NCBI RefSeq assembly: GCF_000565285.1
Contig: NZ_APVL01000012.1
Span: 1-64,000, forward strand
Direction of reading: 5' to 3'
From: Cytobacillus firmus DS1
Lineage (GTDB): Bacteria; Bacillota; Bacilli; Bacillales; Cytobacillaceae
DNA: 64,000 bases
Within the stretch, counting starts at the first letter, position 1. The number at the start of each line of letters is the position of its first letter. The notes under the pieces were generated by a model. It had not been told where the DNA came from. It was given only the letters and a program-made list of their open reading frames with translations, and searched no databases. Made by a program: the position numbers and the translations under genes. This document shows positions 17,102 through 26,665 of the stretch, piece by piece.

Positions 17102-17289
17102 TAGTGTCGCTAAGATCTCCGCTAGCGCTTAGATCAATCGACACTACGATCCCGATTGGTTCAACTAAGCCTCTGCCTGCGCGTCGGCAAGTTTCACTGT
17201 ATCTCACCAATCGGCCTTTACGGGCAGTTTGACCCCCACTTATCCTCCTTTGATTTCTCTGAATCTTGATGTGGGGGGTTACTGCCCGT
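17102..17289 (+). ncRNA. Candidate structured RNA or structured repeat (nested stem-loops)
   Basis: Three consecutive long-range stems: TAGTGTCG with CGACACTA (17102-17109/17139-17146, with inner CTAAG/CTTAG); CCGATTGGT with ACCAATCGG (17152-17160/17206-17214); and ACGGGCAGT with ACTGCCCGT (17220-17228/17281-17289), the last enclosing CCCCCAC with GTGGGGG (17233-17239/17271-17277). The apical loop of the last stem contains ATCCTCCTTTGAT, which matches the anti-Shine-Dalgarno sequence CCTCCTTT. No open frame or ribosome binding site is present. It could be a small RNA or a dispersed DNA element; strand is assumed. Confidence 0.45.
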
Positions 17290-17307
17290 TAGACTTCGAT
17301 AAAAGCC

Positions 17308-17344
17308 AAAGAAGACTGCCTATAATCACCAGGCAGTCTTCTTT
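17308..17344. terminator. Bidirectional terminator, overlaps a stop codon
   Basis: AAAGAAGACTGCCT and AGGCAGTCTTCTTT form a 14-bp stem. It overlaps the stop codon of the leftward gamma-PGA hydrolase gene at 17343 and also closes the structured element from the left. Confidence 0.85.
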
Positions 17345-18053
17345 AATCCAACTCTTCTTCTTTATATTTATTTGTCGCTTTTTCCAGTGCCTTTAAAAAG
17401 TCCTTATAGTTGTCTGTCTGCTGCTTTCGGTTGTTCATGGCAAAATCACGATCTTTAAAGAAGCTTTTCCTCAGCTTGGTTGAAAGCTCCAGCTGAACTC
17501 CCCCGCCTTTTTTGCCGCGGTTCACAATATTTTTCCTGCCTGTTCCGCCAAGGCGGTCAGGAGCATTTTCCACATCAAAGCCTGCATCTTCAAGAGCATC
17601 CTTTACAAGCCGCTTATACTTCTTATTTCTGCCGCCAACATAGACTTTTTCGTCATTCACATCACGGTAGCCATGAATGGACAGACTTGTTATCGCTTCC
17701 TCTGCCATTTGAACACCAGCCGGTTCATCATAAAGAGTCGAGGTAATATGAAGGATACTGTTATTCTTCGGTTTCAGCCCCTCAAAGATATAGGTGCTGG
17801 CATCAAGCCTTTCACCCAGATCCTCAGCCAATTCGCCGGTCCCGATCTCAATATTGCCTCCATGTATCGCAAAAATGGCTACTTCGGGGTTGCGCTCGTA
17901 GATTTTGATCCGATAATCGATATTCTCTTTTTCATATTTTTTCAATTCAGCAAAGCTGCGATATTCTTCAGGTCCCGTATTGCCGGGCAGCAATGATTTG
18001 ATTATTAGAATCAGTAATATAATAACGATGCTAAAAAGACTTATGCGCAACAT
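17343..18053 (-). CDS. Poly-gamma-glutamate hydrolase family protein (PghP-like)
   Basis: Zinc-dependent gamma-PGA hydrolase of the DUF867/PghP type, a family first known from phages that dissolve capsules. A single N-terminal membrane helix (about 3-24) would anchor it outside. Conserved blocks include AIHGGNIEIGTGE (His and Glu ligands, about 62-74), SLSIHGYRD (about 130) and GGGVQLELSTKLRKSFF near the C-terminus. It is the last gene of the capsule operon, 61 bp after pgsE, which suggests a role in trimming or releasing the polymer. AAGGAG precedes the ATG. Confidence 0.87.
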   Translation of the reverse strand: MLRISLFSIVIILLILIIKSLLPGNTGPEEYRSFAELKKYEKENIDYRIKIYERNPEVAIFAIHGGNIEIGTGELAEDLGERLDASTYIFEGLKPKNNSILHITSTLYDEPAGVQMAEEAITSLSIHGYRDVNDEKVYVGGRNKKYKRLVKDALEDAGFDVENAPDRLGGTGRKNIVNRGKKGGGVQLELSTKLRKSFFKDRDFAMNNRKQQTDNYKDFLKALEKATNKYKEEELD

Positions 18054-18114
18054 GGAAAAAACTCCTTATTATAAGAAGAAGCAAGCAGATCGTTCCGCTT
18101 ACTTCTATGACTTT

Positions 18115-18264
18115 TTATGCTTGTGCATTTTCATACTGCTCAATTTTTTTCTGTTCATCAGGTGTTAACGTATCCGTGCGTTTAAGTGTGTTAAGTGTTG
18201 TTAATAGTGCTCCTACAAGTACGATTGGCAGGATCCATCCTGTTACTTTTTTTACTGTGTTCAT
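18115..18264 (-). CDS. pgsE: PgsE/CapE-like small capsule protein
   Basis: A 49-residue protein beginning [20 protein letters not shown], with one membrane helix (about 8-27) and a charged tail ([16 protein letters not shown]). Size, topology and position match CapE/PgsE, the small subunit that aids gamma-PGA synthesis in B. anthracis and B. subtilis. It starts 4 bp after the stop of the gamma-glutamyltransferase gene, with AAGGGGAAATAGGGAAATG as the initiation region. It is easily overlooked because of its size. Confidence 0.85.
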   Translation of the reverse strand: MNTVKKVTGWILPIVLVGALLTTLNTLKRTDTLTPDEQKKIEQYENAQA

Positions 18265-18268
18265 TTCC

Positions 18269-19849
18269 CTATTTCCCCTTTTCGTGTTGTGCTCTCCAAA
18301 TGCCGTTCCGCCGCGGATCGCCCGCTCCGAACATCGATTTCTCTTTTTGGCTCATAATGAGCCCCTGAACTCCCCCGTAAAACATGGGTGAAACTTTATG
18401 GATGACCTGATAGTCCCTGGCCTCTAACTCTGTCAATACATCTTTCCGGAATGGTGATTCCGTATGGATTGTACTGTTTTCAAATGTAAAACGGTCTCGA
18501 TTTACGATTTCCTGAAGATCTCCTTCTCCTTTTGTGTAGGAATAAATCACCTGCATAAGAATCTGAGGAATTCTGTTTCCGCCTGGTGAACCGATGCCGA
18601 TGACTTCTTCAGGGCTTATCATAACGGTGGGTGCCGTAAAAGTTCTGGACCTCTTGTTGGGTGCTTGCCCATTGATTCCGCCATCTGCGAAATTCTTCAG
18701 CTGATCATTCAAAAAGAAACCATTTGTATACGCCCCGGAACCGAAATAATTGCTTAATGTGTTGGTCGCGGAAATCACAGTTCCCTCTTTATCCATAACA
18801 ACAAAGTGGGTCGTGCTTTCATGTTCTTCCTCTTCCTCCGCATACCGATTCCCGCTATCTTTTGCCAGTTCTTTTTTAAGAAGTGAAATATGATCATCGC
18901 TGATATATTTGGAAATTTCCTCTGCAGTTACACCGTCGCCTATATGAACTCTTCGGTCTTCATAGGATGCTTTCGCGATCTTTCCGATCCTGTCGATATA
19001 TTCTGCCTGGTTTCGCGGATCCAAACCGGTCTCCTCTGCCAGCTTCAGCATTTGAAGAAGAGTTGTTCCGGAAAAAGGCGGGGGAGCTGTGAACACTTCA
19101 TAGCCGGCAAATGATCCTTGAACCGGCTCCGAGTGCCTCACCTTATACCGCTTAAAATCATCAAGCGGAATGCCGGTCTTCGCTTGGACCGCTTTCGCAA
19201 TATCTCCCTGATAAAAGCCAGCACTTCCTTTTGTCTGAATCGTCCTCAGTGTTTTAGCCAAATCCTTTTGGACAAGAATTTCACCGGGCAGAATCGCTTT
19301 ACCGTTTGGGTAGAATCTTCGGGTACTGCCTGAATTCACCCTGTAACGGGCCGTCTCCAGCCGATGGGAAAATCCCCGGTCAACCGCAAACCCTTTTTCC
19401 GCATATTCAACGGCCGGATCGATAAGTCTTTTCATATCCTTAGTGGCGTATTTTTGATGGATTGCCTCCATCCCGGCAACCAGTCCGGGAACACCGGAGA
19501 CGCCGGTGCCGCTATAAGTCGAAGGAGAGGTTTCCCTATAATCGATAAAATCAGGTTCACCTTTAGCAGGAATGACCAGCATTCCCCCGCCTCCTCCAAT
19601 TCCTGACGCAAAAGGTTCAACAACGCCGAGTATGTAGGAAATGGCAATGGCAGCGTCTGCTGCATTGCCTCCGTTCTTCAGGACATTCATCCCTACATCG
19701 ACCGCAATCGGATGGGAGGCGCTCACTCCATAGAATGCGTCAGTTTGTTTTTTAAAAGGTGTAAGAAGATTTTTTTCAGGGGACACACCCGTACAACCGG
19801 TAAGCAGGCAAACGGAAACAATCAGCTGCCAAAAAGTTCGGTTTCTCAA
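18269..19849 (-). CDS. capD: CapD-like gamma-glutamyltransferase lipoprotein
   Basis: A 526-residue gamma-glutamyltranspeptidase-family enzyme, as CapD in B. anthracis (528 residues), which cleaves gamma-PGA and links it to peptidoglycan. The signal peptide ends in a lipobox, LLTGC (Cys19), so it should be membrane-anchored by lipid. The family block [10 protein letters not shown] is at about 60. The autocleavage nucleophile is predicted at Thr346 in [11 protein letters not shown], giving a large and a small subunit. SPGGNRIPQ lies in the small subunit. It uses a TTG start with AAGGGGG seven bases upstream. Position directly after pgsA in B-C-A-D-E order supports a capsule-anchoring role rather than general glutathione turnover. 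Confidence 0.87.
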   Translation of the reverse strand: MRNRTFWQLIVSVCLLTGCTGVSPEKNLLTPFKKQTDAFYGVSASHPIAVDVGMNVLKNGGNAADAAIAISYILGVVEPFASGIGGGGGMLVIPAKGEPDFIDYRETSPSTYSGTGVSGVPGLVAGMEAIHQKYATKDMKRLIDPAVEYAEKGFAVDRGFSHRLETARYRVNSGSTRRFYPNGKAILPGEILVQKDLAKTLRTIQTKGSAGFYQGDIAKAVQAKTGIPLDDFKRYKVRHSEPVQGSFAGYEVFTAPPPFSGTTLLQMLKLAEETGLDPRNQAEYIDRIGKIAKASYEDRRVHIGDGVTAEEISKYISDDHISLLKKELAKDSGNRYAEEEEEHESTTHFVVMDKEGTVISATNTLSNYFGSGAYTNGFFLNDQLKNFADGGINGQAPNKRSRTFTAPTVMISPEEVIGIGSPGGNRIPQILMQVIYSYTKGEGDLQEIVNRDRFTFENSTIHTESPFRKDVLTELEARDYQVIHKVSPMFYGGVQGLIMSQKEKSMFGAGDPRRNGIWRAQHEKGK

Positions 19850-19873
19850 TCCCGTGCCCCCTTAAAAAAGTGA

Positions 19874-21073
19874 TTAGTTTTCTTTATTTTGACGTTTTTT
19901 CATGTGATCAATTACATGCTTATGATTTGCAATAATTTCAATCTTATTATCCTGCTTGGACCAATAAACATTTTCAGCAGTTTCTTTTGTTAATTGCCTG
20001 TACACCCGAAGCTGGTCGAAATAGCCGGTGGCCAGTCTTGGTGTGGCTTCTTCTATTTGAAAAGGAATCACATCGATCGTTGCTTTTCCATCTTCGGTCA
20101 GGTTATATTGGACCATTGCGGAATCCTTTGTACGCGTCCACCCCTGGTCAAACACGAAATTGCCCAGGCTGTAGAAAATGATTCCATCTTTGTAGACGTC
20201 AAACGATTGAAGTACGTGGGGATGATGCCCGATAATGATGTCAGCCCCGGCATCGACCATGGCTTTAGCCAGTGCTTTTTGGCGGGGAGTAGCTTCCGTA
20301 TCGTACTCCTGTCCCCAATGGACATTCACCACTACCAAATCAGCATTTCCATGGTCTTCATTTTTCACTTTTTCTATCATGTCAAATAACACATCAGGAT
20401 TTGCGCTCAATAGACCGTTTCGATCTTTTGTAGCGATTGTGCCTTCCACAAATGCATCAGTGAATCCAAGCGTTGCGACACGCACGCCATTAACATCCTG
20501 ATAGTTGATATGTTCTTTGGCTTCCTTGCGATTCTCGCCTGCACCGACGTAATCCATGTTGTAGCGGTCAAACACATCCAATGTATCCCTTAAGCCTTCT
20601 TCGCCATAATCCATTAAGTGATTATTGGCAAGGCTCATTACGGTAAAACCGGCATTCTTAACCGCATGAATGGCATCCATGTCTGTGTGCAGATGAATGC
20701 TTTTTTCAGTTTCTGTATAGTCTGCAGCATCGTTTTTTAAAATAGGGTGCTCAAAGTTCCCGCTCACATAATCAGAAGCATCAAAATAAGGTTTTACATG
20801 GCGGAACAAATAATCGGCTCCATACCGGTTCGTTACTTCTTTAACATGGCGCCCCATCATAACGTCCCCGACCATCGTCATTGTCAGCTTCTGATTCTTC
20901 CTTGGCTCTACATCTTTCACTGCATCTGTTCTCCCGATCCAGGTCGATGCAACCAGAAAGATGACCAGAATCGGCACAATAACAGCAATATAGCGAAGGT
21001 TCTTATACTTCGTCCTTTTGATAAAAATAAGCAGTTTTTCCTGAAAATTTAAGGTTCGCTTCATTCCATTCAC
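19874..21073 (-). CDS. pgsA: PgsA/CapA poly-gamma-glutamate synthesis protein
   Basis: CapA family protein with a metallophosphatase-like fold, needed for gamma-PGA export and synthesis at the membrane. One membrane helix (about 27-44) precedes the extracellular domain. Family motifs are TMVGDVMMGRHV (about 65-76), SLANNHLMDYG, VVNVHWGQEY, IIGHHPHV and SLGNFVFDQ. The length of 399 fits the family. AGGGAAG lies 3 bases from the ATG at 21073 and about 8 from a second ATG at 21064, so the true start may be three codons later. It begins 4 bp after pgsC. Confidence 0.92.
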   Translation of the reverse strand: MNGMKRTLNFQEKLLIFIKRTKYKNLRYIAVIVPILVIFLVASTWIGRTDAVKDVEPRKNQKLTMTMVGDVMMGRHVKEVTNRYGADYLFRHVKPYFDASDYVSGNFEHPILKNDAADYTETEKSIHLHTDMDAIHAVKNAGFTVMSLANNHLMDYGEEGLRDTLDVFDRYNMDYVGAGENRKEAKEHINYQDVNGVRVATLGFTDAFVEGTIATKDRNGLLSANPDVLFDMIEKVKNEDHGNADLVVVNVHWGQEYDTEATPRQKALAKAMVDAGADIIIGHHPHVLQSFDVYKDGIIFYSLGNFVFDQGWTRTKDSAMVQYNLTEDGKATIDVIPFQIEEATPRLATGYFDQLRVYRQLTKETAENVYWSKQDNKIEIIANHKHVIDHMKKRQNKEN

Positions 21074-21077
21074 TTCC

Positions 21078-21527
21078 CTAGAACAAGTAGTACACGTTCA
21101 TGATTCCGAACGTTAAACCGGATAACAGAAGCGTACTGCCAAGTGTTAATGGCATTCCTTGTTTTTGAATTGTGTTGGCAATTAATCCCGGAACAATGAC
21201 CCCGATTCCGCGGAATTCAAAGATTTCAAATGGCATAACCGGGTAAAAATAATCGAGAATCAGCTTTAAGCAAATCCCTGTAATCAGCATGGCAGCAAAT
21301 TTTCTTCTGCCGTACAAAATCACCCATCTGCCAATGCCGTGTGTAACAATTAAATAAGTTAAGATACTAATCAATAAGACCACAATCATAAAAACAGGCT
21401 GGTTAAAAACCAGTGCTAAATATCCAGGCACGACAAGGCCTGCAGGCAAGACACCTGTTTTTTCTGTAAAAATAAGACTTAGCGTTACACCCAATACAAG
21501 GGCAACATATAAATCGGCACCAAACAT
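21078..21527 (-). CDS. pgsC: PgsC/CapC poly-gamma-glutamate synthesis membrane protein
   Basis: Polytopic membrane subunit of the gamma-PGA synthase complex; 149 residues, the standard PgsC length. Five hydrophobic segments cover nearly the whole protein, and the family-like stretch TGVLPAGLVVPGYLAL is present near residues 24-39. GGGGGAGGG precedes the ATG. It starts 15 bp after pgsB. Confidence 0.93.
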   Translation of the reverse strand: MFGADLYVALVLGVTLSLIFTEKTGVLPAGLVVPGYLALVFNQPVFMIVVLLISILTYLIVTHGIGRWVILYGRRKFAAMLITGICLKLILDYFYPVMPFEIFEFRGIGVIVPGLIANTIQKQGMPLTLGSTLLLSGLTFGIMNVYYLF

Positions 21528-21542
21528 TCTTATCCCTCCCCC

Positions 21543-22724
21543 TTAACTTGCTTTTCTTTTTATGACCAATTCTTTAATGGCATCGATCAGCGGCTCTGCC
21601 GAACCATGAATATTTCCGACACCATAGACAATTCTGTTTTCCAGATAAGGTTCAAGTTCAGCCATAATTTCTTCTGTTGTATAATCTTCCAGATCCAAAT
21701 ACACTTTTGTATCCAGCTTATCTTCCTCATGAGCATCTGTAATGGGGTCAGTCGTCTGACCAATTGCTACGACCACTTCTGCTTTAATATAAGGAAGAAC
21801 ATCGCGGGCAAACTGTTCCGTGCGATCCACTCTGTCTGCACGGCAGTTCATGATAACAATAGGTGATTCTGTGCTGTACCCCAGCGTGCTCACACGCTCC
21901 CAGATTCTCAATGTGGATGACGCATCATTGGCTGCAAAACCATTTACAAAGAATGAAGGATTTGCATCGTCGCCAAAACGGGTAATTCTCATTGCCCCCG
22001 GGTCTGGATGAGCATTCAGCATCCCGCGGAATGCCGTTTCTTCATCAATTCCAAGCGCCTCTGCCACAGCCAGTGCAAGGGACGCATTATCAGGGAATAC
22101 CATATAATCAAATTCGCGCAGGAATTCCTCTGTAATTCTGGAGTTGTCAGCCACAATCACTTGCGTGTTCCGTTCAGACGCAATTTTTCTGAAAAAGTCC
22201 AGATACTCACTCTCGATCGTAACCAGGTGGCCATTATAAGGAATGGTTGCTGTAAAAGCTTCCGCCACCTCATCAAGAGTAGGCCCCATTACATCCATAT
22301 GGTCCTCGAGCACATTAACAATCACACCGATATTTGCCTGGATCATTTTGTTCTGGAATGTCAGCTGATAATCCGGCTGTACAGCCATACATTCGCAAAC
22401 AAGCGCTTCTGCTCCAAGCTCAGCAACCTCTTTGACAACCCGGCGCTGCTCACCGATATTCGGACCTTCCGGCCTGCGCTTAATCGGTTTTTCTTCATCT
22501 GTATGCCAGTAAATCATACGGGCTGAAGTACCCGTGGTTTTCCCGACCGTTTTATATTCAGCTTCTTGAATGACACCCGTAATCAATCGGGTAACGGTCG
22601 ATTTCCCGCGAATCCCGTTCACATTTACTCGAACAGGGATGGAATCCAGCCTTTTCTGATGCTTTCGCTGCTCCACGATTCCATAGATTACGAGAAATAA
22701 CGCACATATAATGATGAGAGCCAT
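21543..22724 (-). CDS. pgsB: PgsB/CapB poly-gamma-glutamate synthase
   Basis: ATP-dependent amide ligase that polymerises glutamate through its gamma-carboxyl; related to Mur ligases. An N-terminal membrane helix (1-18) precedes the P-loop NGIRGKST (about 37-44), then GKTTGTSARMI, EGPNIGEQRRVV, ECMAVQPDYQ and VLEDHMDVMGPT, all conserved in PgsB/CapB. The length of 393 equals the B. subtilis protein. It is the first gene of the six-gene leftward operon pgsBCA-capD-pgsE-pghP. Confidence 0.94.
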   Translation of the reverse strand: MALIIICALFLVIYGIVEQRKHQKRLDSIPVRVNVNGIRGKSTVTRLITGVIQEAEYKTVGKTTGTSARMIYWHTDEEKPIKRRPEGPNIGEQRRVVKEVAELGAEALVCECMAVQPDYQLTFQNKMIQANIGVIVNVLEDHMDVMGPTLDEVAEAFTATIPYNGHLVTIESEYLDFFRKIASERNTQVIVADNSRITEEFLREFDYMVFPDNASLALAVAEALGIDEETAFRGMLNAHPDPGAMRITRFGDDANPSFFVNGFAANDASSTLRIWERVSTLGYSTESPIVIMNCRADRVDRTEQFARDVLPYIKAEVVVAIGQTTDPITDAHEEDKLDTKVYLDLEDYTTEEIMAELEPYLENRIVYGVGNIHGSAEPLIDAIKELVIKRKAS

Positions 22725-23062
22725 TTGAACAACCTCTCTTTAAATATTTTTTTAACACTGTACAAGGCTACAACGTTTCAAACCTCCGTACAACCGGAAA
22801 ATTATACTAAAATATCTTATAGGTCTTCTTTAACTGCTTGTGAATTTCCACAAGGACCCTCAACCCTTTTTCGTTAGTACTTTCAGAAGGGGCAATAGTT
22901 TGGATACTTTGGTTTTGTATGTGTAAATTTCATTTAATGTAAGTAAAATTACTATTTTTATATAATTTGGATTTAGTGTTCTTATTTGTAAATAATTATA
23001 AGATTTATCCATCCTGAGTTCGCCGGGCTTGTTACTTAGCAACAATTACTCTTAAAAGCAAC
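22725..23062. other. Intergenic region upstream of the capsule operon
   Basis: About 340 bp that must hold the leftward capsule promoter. On the minus strand TAGTATAAT (about 22806) is a good -10 candidate without a clear -35, which would suit an activator-dependent promoter (DegU/ComP-type control is known for gamma-PGA in B. subtilis, but no site is recognisable here). No gene is supported; a 61-codon open frame has no ribosome binding site. Confidence 0.4.
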
Positions 23063-23091
23063 ATGAAAATGTGGTAAATTTATACTATAAT
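23063..23091 (+). promoter_or_regulatory. Promoter of the triple-PPC protein gene
   Basis: ATGAAA (23063-23068) and a perfect TATAAT (23086-23091) are 17 bases apart. The leader of about 95 nt contains a perfect AAGGAGG with no ATG behind it, the inverted repeat ACTCAG/CTGAGT, and then the true site AGGAGG before the ATG at 23193. Confidence 0.55.
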
Positions 23092-23192
23092 ACCGAAAGG
23101 AGGTAATAGGATAATAGACTCAGTTGCCCATGAGTATGCTGAGTTGAGGAACTGCACTTAAATAAATAATTTTTAGGAGGTTTTATCAGAAA

Positions 23193-24608
23193 ATGAAAAA
23201 GATTTTAGGTACAGGGTTTGTCGTATTTATTTTTGCGTTCTTTTTCGGCCAGTTAACCTTTGCGCAAAGCTCTGGCATTTCTTCAGGGGTTCCGGTGACG
23301 GGTACTTTATCTTCAGAGGAAGCTGAGAATACATATTATTTCTCAACTGATAAAGATGGGGAAGTTTATATAACACTTGATGAAAGTACTGGCGGATTTT
23401 ATATGTATCTCTACAATGAGAATGGAAATAGAGTATCTTCGGATTATTTCAGCTCCCGCGGCGGAAAAGCTGTTATTGATAAAAAAATTCAAAAAGGGAG
23501 TTATTATATAGTAGTAAAGCCTTATAACTGGAATGGAATCTCCAGTGCCAGCTTTAAACTGAAAGCCACCTATTCTTCCCATATTAACCGCAATGCTTCC
23601 TCTTTCGAGCCAAATGATACGATTGAAACAAGCCTGCCCGTAAAATCAGGTGAGGTTTATCAATCAGCCAGCGAATCAAATATCGACCAGGATGTATACC
23701 AATTTACAACCAATAAAGACGGTGAGGTTTATATTACTTTAGACGAAGCCGGCGGCGGATACTATATGTACCTTTATGATGAAAATGGAAATAGAGAAGC
23801 TTCAGATTATTTTAGCTACAGCGGCGGTAAAAGCGTAATTAATAAGAAAGTCCAGCAGGGTACCTATTATGTGAAAATAAAGCCGTATAACTGGAATGGC
23901 ATCACTAGTGCCAAATATAGATTCAAAGCCACTTACCCTGGTTCCATTAACCGTAATTCATCTTCCTTTGAACCAAATGAAACATTTGAGACGGCAATGC
24001 CGATCAATTCCGGACAAAGCTACAGCTCCAGCAGTTACTCCAGCATTGATCAGGATACCTACCAATTTACAACTAATCGTGATGGTAACGTCCGAATTGC
24101 CCTGGATAATGCAAAAGGCGGATTTTATATGTATCTTTATGATGCTAATGGAACCAGAGTAAGCTCTGATTATTTCAGTTATGCCGGCAGCACAGCCGTT
24201 ATCGATAGAGACCTGAAGAAAGGCACATACTATGTAAAGATTAAGCCTTATAACTGGAATGGTATTACAAGTGCTTCGTATCGTTTGCATGCTTCGTTCC
24301 CGGCACCGGCAAATGCCTGTGACCGTTATAAAGGCGTTTCAAAGATCTGGTGGGATGGCATTGAGCTGAAGCCAGGCCAAATCGGACGGTTAATCGTAAA
24401 GAAAGATACAACATTATTTAAATTAAACGGTGAACAGAAGTCGCCTTCCCGCACCCTAAAAGCAGGCGAATTTTACCGCATCTATGCTTTTAAACCTGGA
24501 ATGCTGAGCGTCGGCGGCGGATATTATGTAGACCGCGATGCAAAAGTCACATATGAAACACCGAGCAAGGCAAAGCTAGAAGCGGTTAGATGTATTCAGA
24601 ACCGATAA
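23193..24608 (+). CDS. Secreted protein with three PPC-type repeats and an SH3-like module
   Basis: A signal peptide (1-24, ending TFAQ) is followed by three close copies of a roughly 115-residue beta domain (about 30-130, 145-245, 260-365). Each reads Y.F.T..DGEVYITLDE..GG.YMYLY.ENGNR..SDYFS..GG..VI.K....G.YYV..KPYNWNGI.SA. The pattern matches the bacterial pre-peptidase C-terminal (PPC) fold. The final 90 residues are the shared SH3-like module (WWDGIELKPGQIGRLIVKK ... YETPSKAKLEAV). There is no catalytic domain, so an adhesive or wall-associated role is likely. A strong AGGAGG and a terminator flank it. The closely similar repeats suggest recent internal duplication. Confidence 0.82.
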   Translation: MKKILGTGFVVFIFAFFFGQLTFAQSSGISSGVPVTGTLSSEEAENTYYFSTDKDGEVYITLDESTGGFYMYLYNENGNRVSSDYFSSRGGKAVIDKKIQKGSYYIVVKPYNWNGISSASFKLKATYSSHINRNASSFEPNDTIETSLPVKSGEVYQSASESNIDQDVYQFTTNKDGEVYITLDEAGGGYYMYLYDENGNREASDYFSYSGGKSVINKKVQQGTYYVKIKPYNWNGITSAKYRFKATYPGSINRNSSSFEPNETFETAMPINSGQSYSSSSYSSIDQDTYQFTTNRDGNVRIALDNAKGGFYMYLYDANGTRVSSDYFSYAGSTAVIDRDLKKGTYYVKIKPYNWNGITSASYRLHASFPAPANACDRYKGVSKIWWDGIELKPGQIGRLIVKKDTTLFKLNGEQKSPSRTLKAGEFYRIYAFKPGMLSVGGGYYVDRDAKVTYETPSKAKLEAVRCIQNR

Positions 24609-24617
24609 GTTAATAAA

Positions 24618-24658
24618 AAAGAAAGTCCTGCAGATGGAATCTCTGCAGGACTTTCTTT
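24618..24658 (+). terminator. Terminator of the triple-PPC protein gene
   Basis: AAAGAAAGTCCTGCAGA and TCTGCAGGACTTTCTTT form a 17-bp stem that ends in TTTCTTTTT. Confidence 0.9.
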
Positions 24659-24669
24659 TTGGAGACATG

Positions 24670-24718
24670 GGGACGGTTCTTGCGTTTTGTAATTTACTTG
24701 AAACACAGGAACCGTCCC
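24670..24718. repeat. GGGACGGTTC inverted repeat (REP-like)
   Basis: GGGACGGTTC and GAACCGTCCC flank a 29-bp spacer containing ACTTGAAACACAG. Related single arms occur at 41970-41980 (GGGACGGTCCT) and 49314-49333. Such repeats are commonly seen near REP-associated transposase genes in bacilli; a transposase remnant lies at 51122. Confidence 0.65.
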
Positions 24719-24747
24719 TTTGTTTTCTGTTTTCATGTCCTTGTTTT

Positions 24748-26448
24748 TTATATCTTGAACTTCTTAATCATTAGCTGAAGCTCATCCGCCATATCCGACA
24801 AGGAAGCAGCGGTTGCAGACATTTCTTCCATAGTTGCCAGCTGTTCCTGGGTGGCAGCTGAGATATCATGTGTACCGGATGCTGCTGATTTTGTGGCTTC
24901 CTCAATTACATTTGATGACTGAACCATCTGATCTGTCCCTGCTGAGATTTGCTGCGCTGCAATGGATACTTCATGAATTTGATTGGATGCATTTTCAGTA
25001 GAGTTCTGAATGCTTTCAAATGATTGGCCGGCTGTCGATACCATGTCGATGCCTTTCAGCACTTCCTTCTTAACAGCATCCATTGAAGTGATCATCATTC
25101 TGGTTTCTTCCTGAATCGTCTTAATGAGCTCCTCAATCTGCTTGGCTGAAGATGCAGATTGGTCAGCAAGTTTCCCTACCTCGCCGGCCACTACGGCAAA
25201 GCCTCTTCCCTGCTCTCCTGCTCTTGCTGCTTCTATTGCGGCATTTAATGATAACAGATTCGTCTGGGAAGCGATTGCAGTGATCACTTCAATAATGCTG
25301 CCGATTTCGTCAGAACGGCGGCCTAACTTATTAGCGGAATGGACTAATTCTTCAGCAATGCTATTAATAGAATGCATTTGAAGAACTGCCTCTTTTACCG
25401 TAACACTTCCATCGTTTGCATTAGTTGCAGCCAGGATTGAGATGGAAGAGGCTTCCTGTGCACCTGAAGCCACCTGCTGTATGGCAGCCGTCATTTCCTC
25501 TATTACCTGTGTCATCTTTTCAACACTGACCAATTGATCCTCAGCACCGGATGACACTTCTTGTATGCTTGCCACAATATGCTCTGCTGCTTTACTTGTA
25601 TGTGTGGCACTGGCTGTCATTTCTTCTGAAGAAGATGCCAGCAGTTCTGAGCTTTCCTGGATATGGGCAATAACACTTCTGAGCCCCTTCATCATGCTGT
25701 TAAAAGAAGCGCCCAACTGACCGATCTCATCTTTTGAAGAATATGAAAATTCCGCCCGCAAATCTCCTTCTTCGGCCGTTTTCATTAACTCCTGCAGATT
25801 TTTCACCTTAGGCACAATCAATTTATAGATTATGAACCCTGTCAGACCGCAGATAAGAATGGCCAGCCCAAGCAATCCCAGCATCATAAAAGATGCTGTC
25901 TGAAAACTCTTGGAATTTGTTTCATTTAATTCCTGTGCACGCTGATCATTATAGGCAGTCAATTCATCCACAATTGCCCCTATTTCGCTGCGGAGAGGCT
26001 TGACACTATTGGTGAACATGGCATATGCTTCTTCATTCTTGTTGGATATTGCCAGTTCTTCGGTTTTCTTTAGCGCAGCGGAATACTGTTCAATTAATTC
26101 CTCATAATTCTTTAGCTTCCCCATCACATAATCGCTTCGGTTTTTTCCATATTCTTCAATAATGTTATTATTATCAGCCTGATTCGTTTCGATATTTTCC
26201 ACTAATTTCTTTGTGCGTTCCGGATCGTTTGTTACCATCATTTCCATAATATATGTATCAATCTTCCGGTTATTGATCTGAACTGTCTCCATCTGTTTTA
26301 TAGGAATGAGTCTTTCCTCATACATAAGTTCAGTGTTCTCGGCCATCCTTTCCATATAAAGGAATCCTGTTAATCCAACTCCGATAATAAAGAGCAGGGA
26401 AACAAATATTAACATTAAAAGTTTATTACCAATTCTGATATTTTTCAC
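24748..26448 (-). CDS. Methyl-accepting chemotaxis protein with 4HB sensor domain
   Basis: Transmembrane chemoreceptor. Helix 1 (about 10-30), a four-helix-bundle ligand domain of 4HB_MCP type (about 31-185, opening [16 protein letters not shown]), helix 2 (about 188-210), a HAMP domain (about 212-265) and the cytoplasmic signalling domain. The hairpin tip shows the conserved [20 protein letters not shown] segment. The C-terminus has no CheR-binding pentapeptide. The start is GTG behind GGGAGG. It is monocistronic, and the ligand is unknown. Confidence 0.92.
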   Translation of the reverse strand: MKNIRIGNKLLMLIFVSLLFIIGVGLTGFLYMERMAENTELMYEERLIPIKQMETVQINNRKIDTYIMEMMVTNDPERTKKLVENIETNQADNNNIIEEYGKNRSDYVMGKLKNYEELIEQYSAALKKTEELAISNKNEEAYAMFTNSVKPLRSEIGAIVDELTAYNDQRAQELNETNSKSFQTASFMMLGLLGLAILICGLTGFIIYKLIVPKVKNLQELMKTAEEGDLRAEFSYSSKDEIGQLGASFNSMMKGLRSVIAHIQESSELLASSSEEMTASATHTSKAAEHIVASIQEVSSGAEDQLVSVEKMTQVIEEMTAAIQQVASGAQEASSISILAATNANDGSVTVKEAVLQMHSINSIAEELVHSANKLGRRSDEIGSIIEVITAIASQTNLLSLNAAIEAARAGEQGRGFAVVAGEVGKLADQSASSAKQIEELIKTIQEETRMMITSMDAVKKEVLKGIDMVSTAGQSFESIQNSTENASNQIHEVSIAAQQISAGTDQMVQSSNVIEEATKSAASGTHDISAATQEQLATMEEMSATAASLSDMADELQLMIKKFKI

Positions 26449-26665
26449 CTGTAAACCTCCCGTATATCATAAAATCGCATAGTCCTTTATCCCTATATAT
26501 ACTTTACAATATTAAGCGTTTTTCGTTTTTTATATTCAGGCATGAAAGGTACAAAAACAGACTATTTAGTCCGAAATTCCGGCATAATATGCCATATTTC
26601 GTACATTAGACAACTCTCCTGATTTGCATATAAAGAAATACAATTATCCGTTAAAAGAAAAACAA

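Noticed and set aside
22860-23045. Leftward open frame of 61 codons upstream of the capsule operon
   Set aside because: No ribosome binding site, AT-rich low-complexity translation and a position in the likely promoter region.
23093-23192. Cyclic di-GMP riboswitch upstream of the PPC protein, suggested by the nearby cyclases
   Set aside because: The conserved GEMM core and its paired helices could not be found; only a short hairpin is present.
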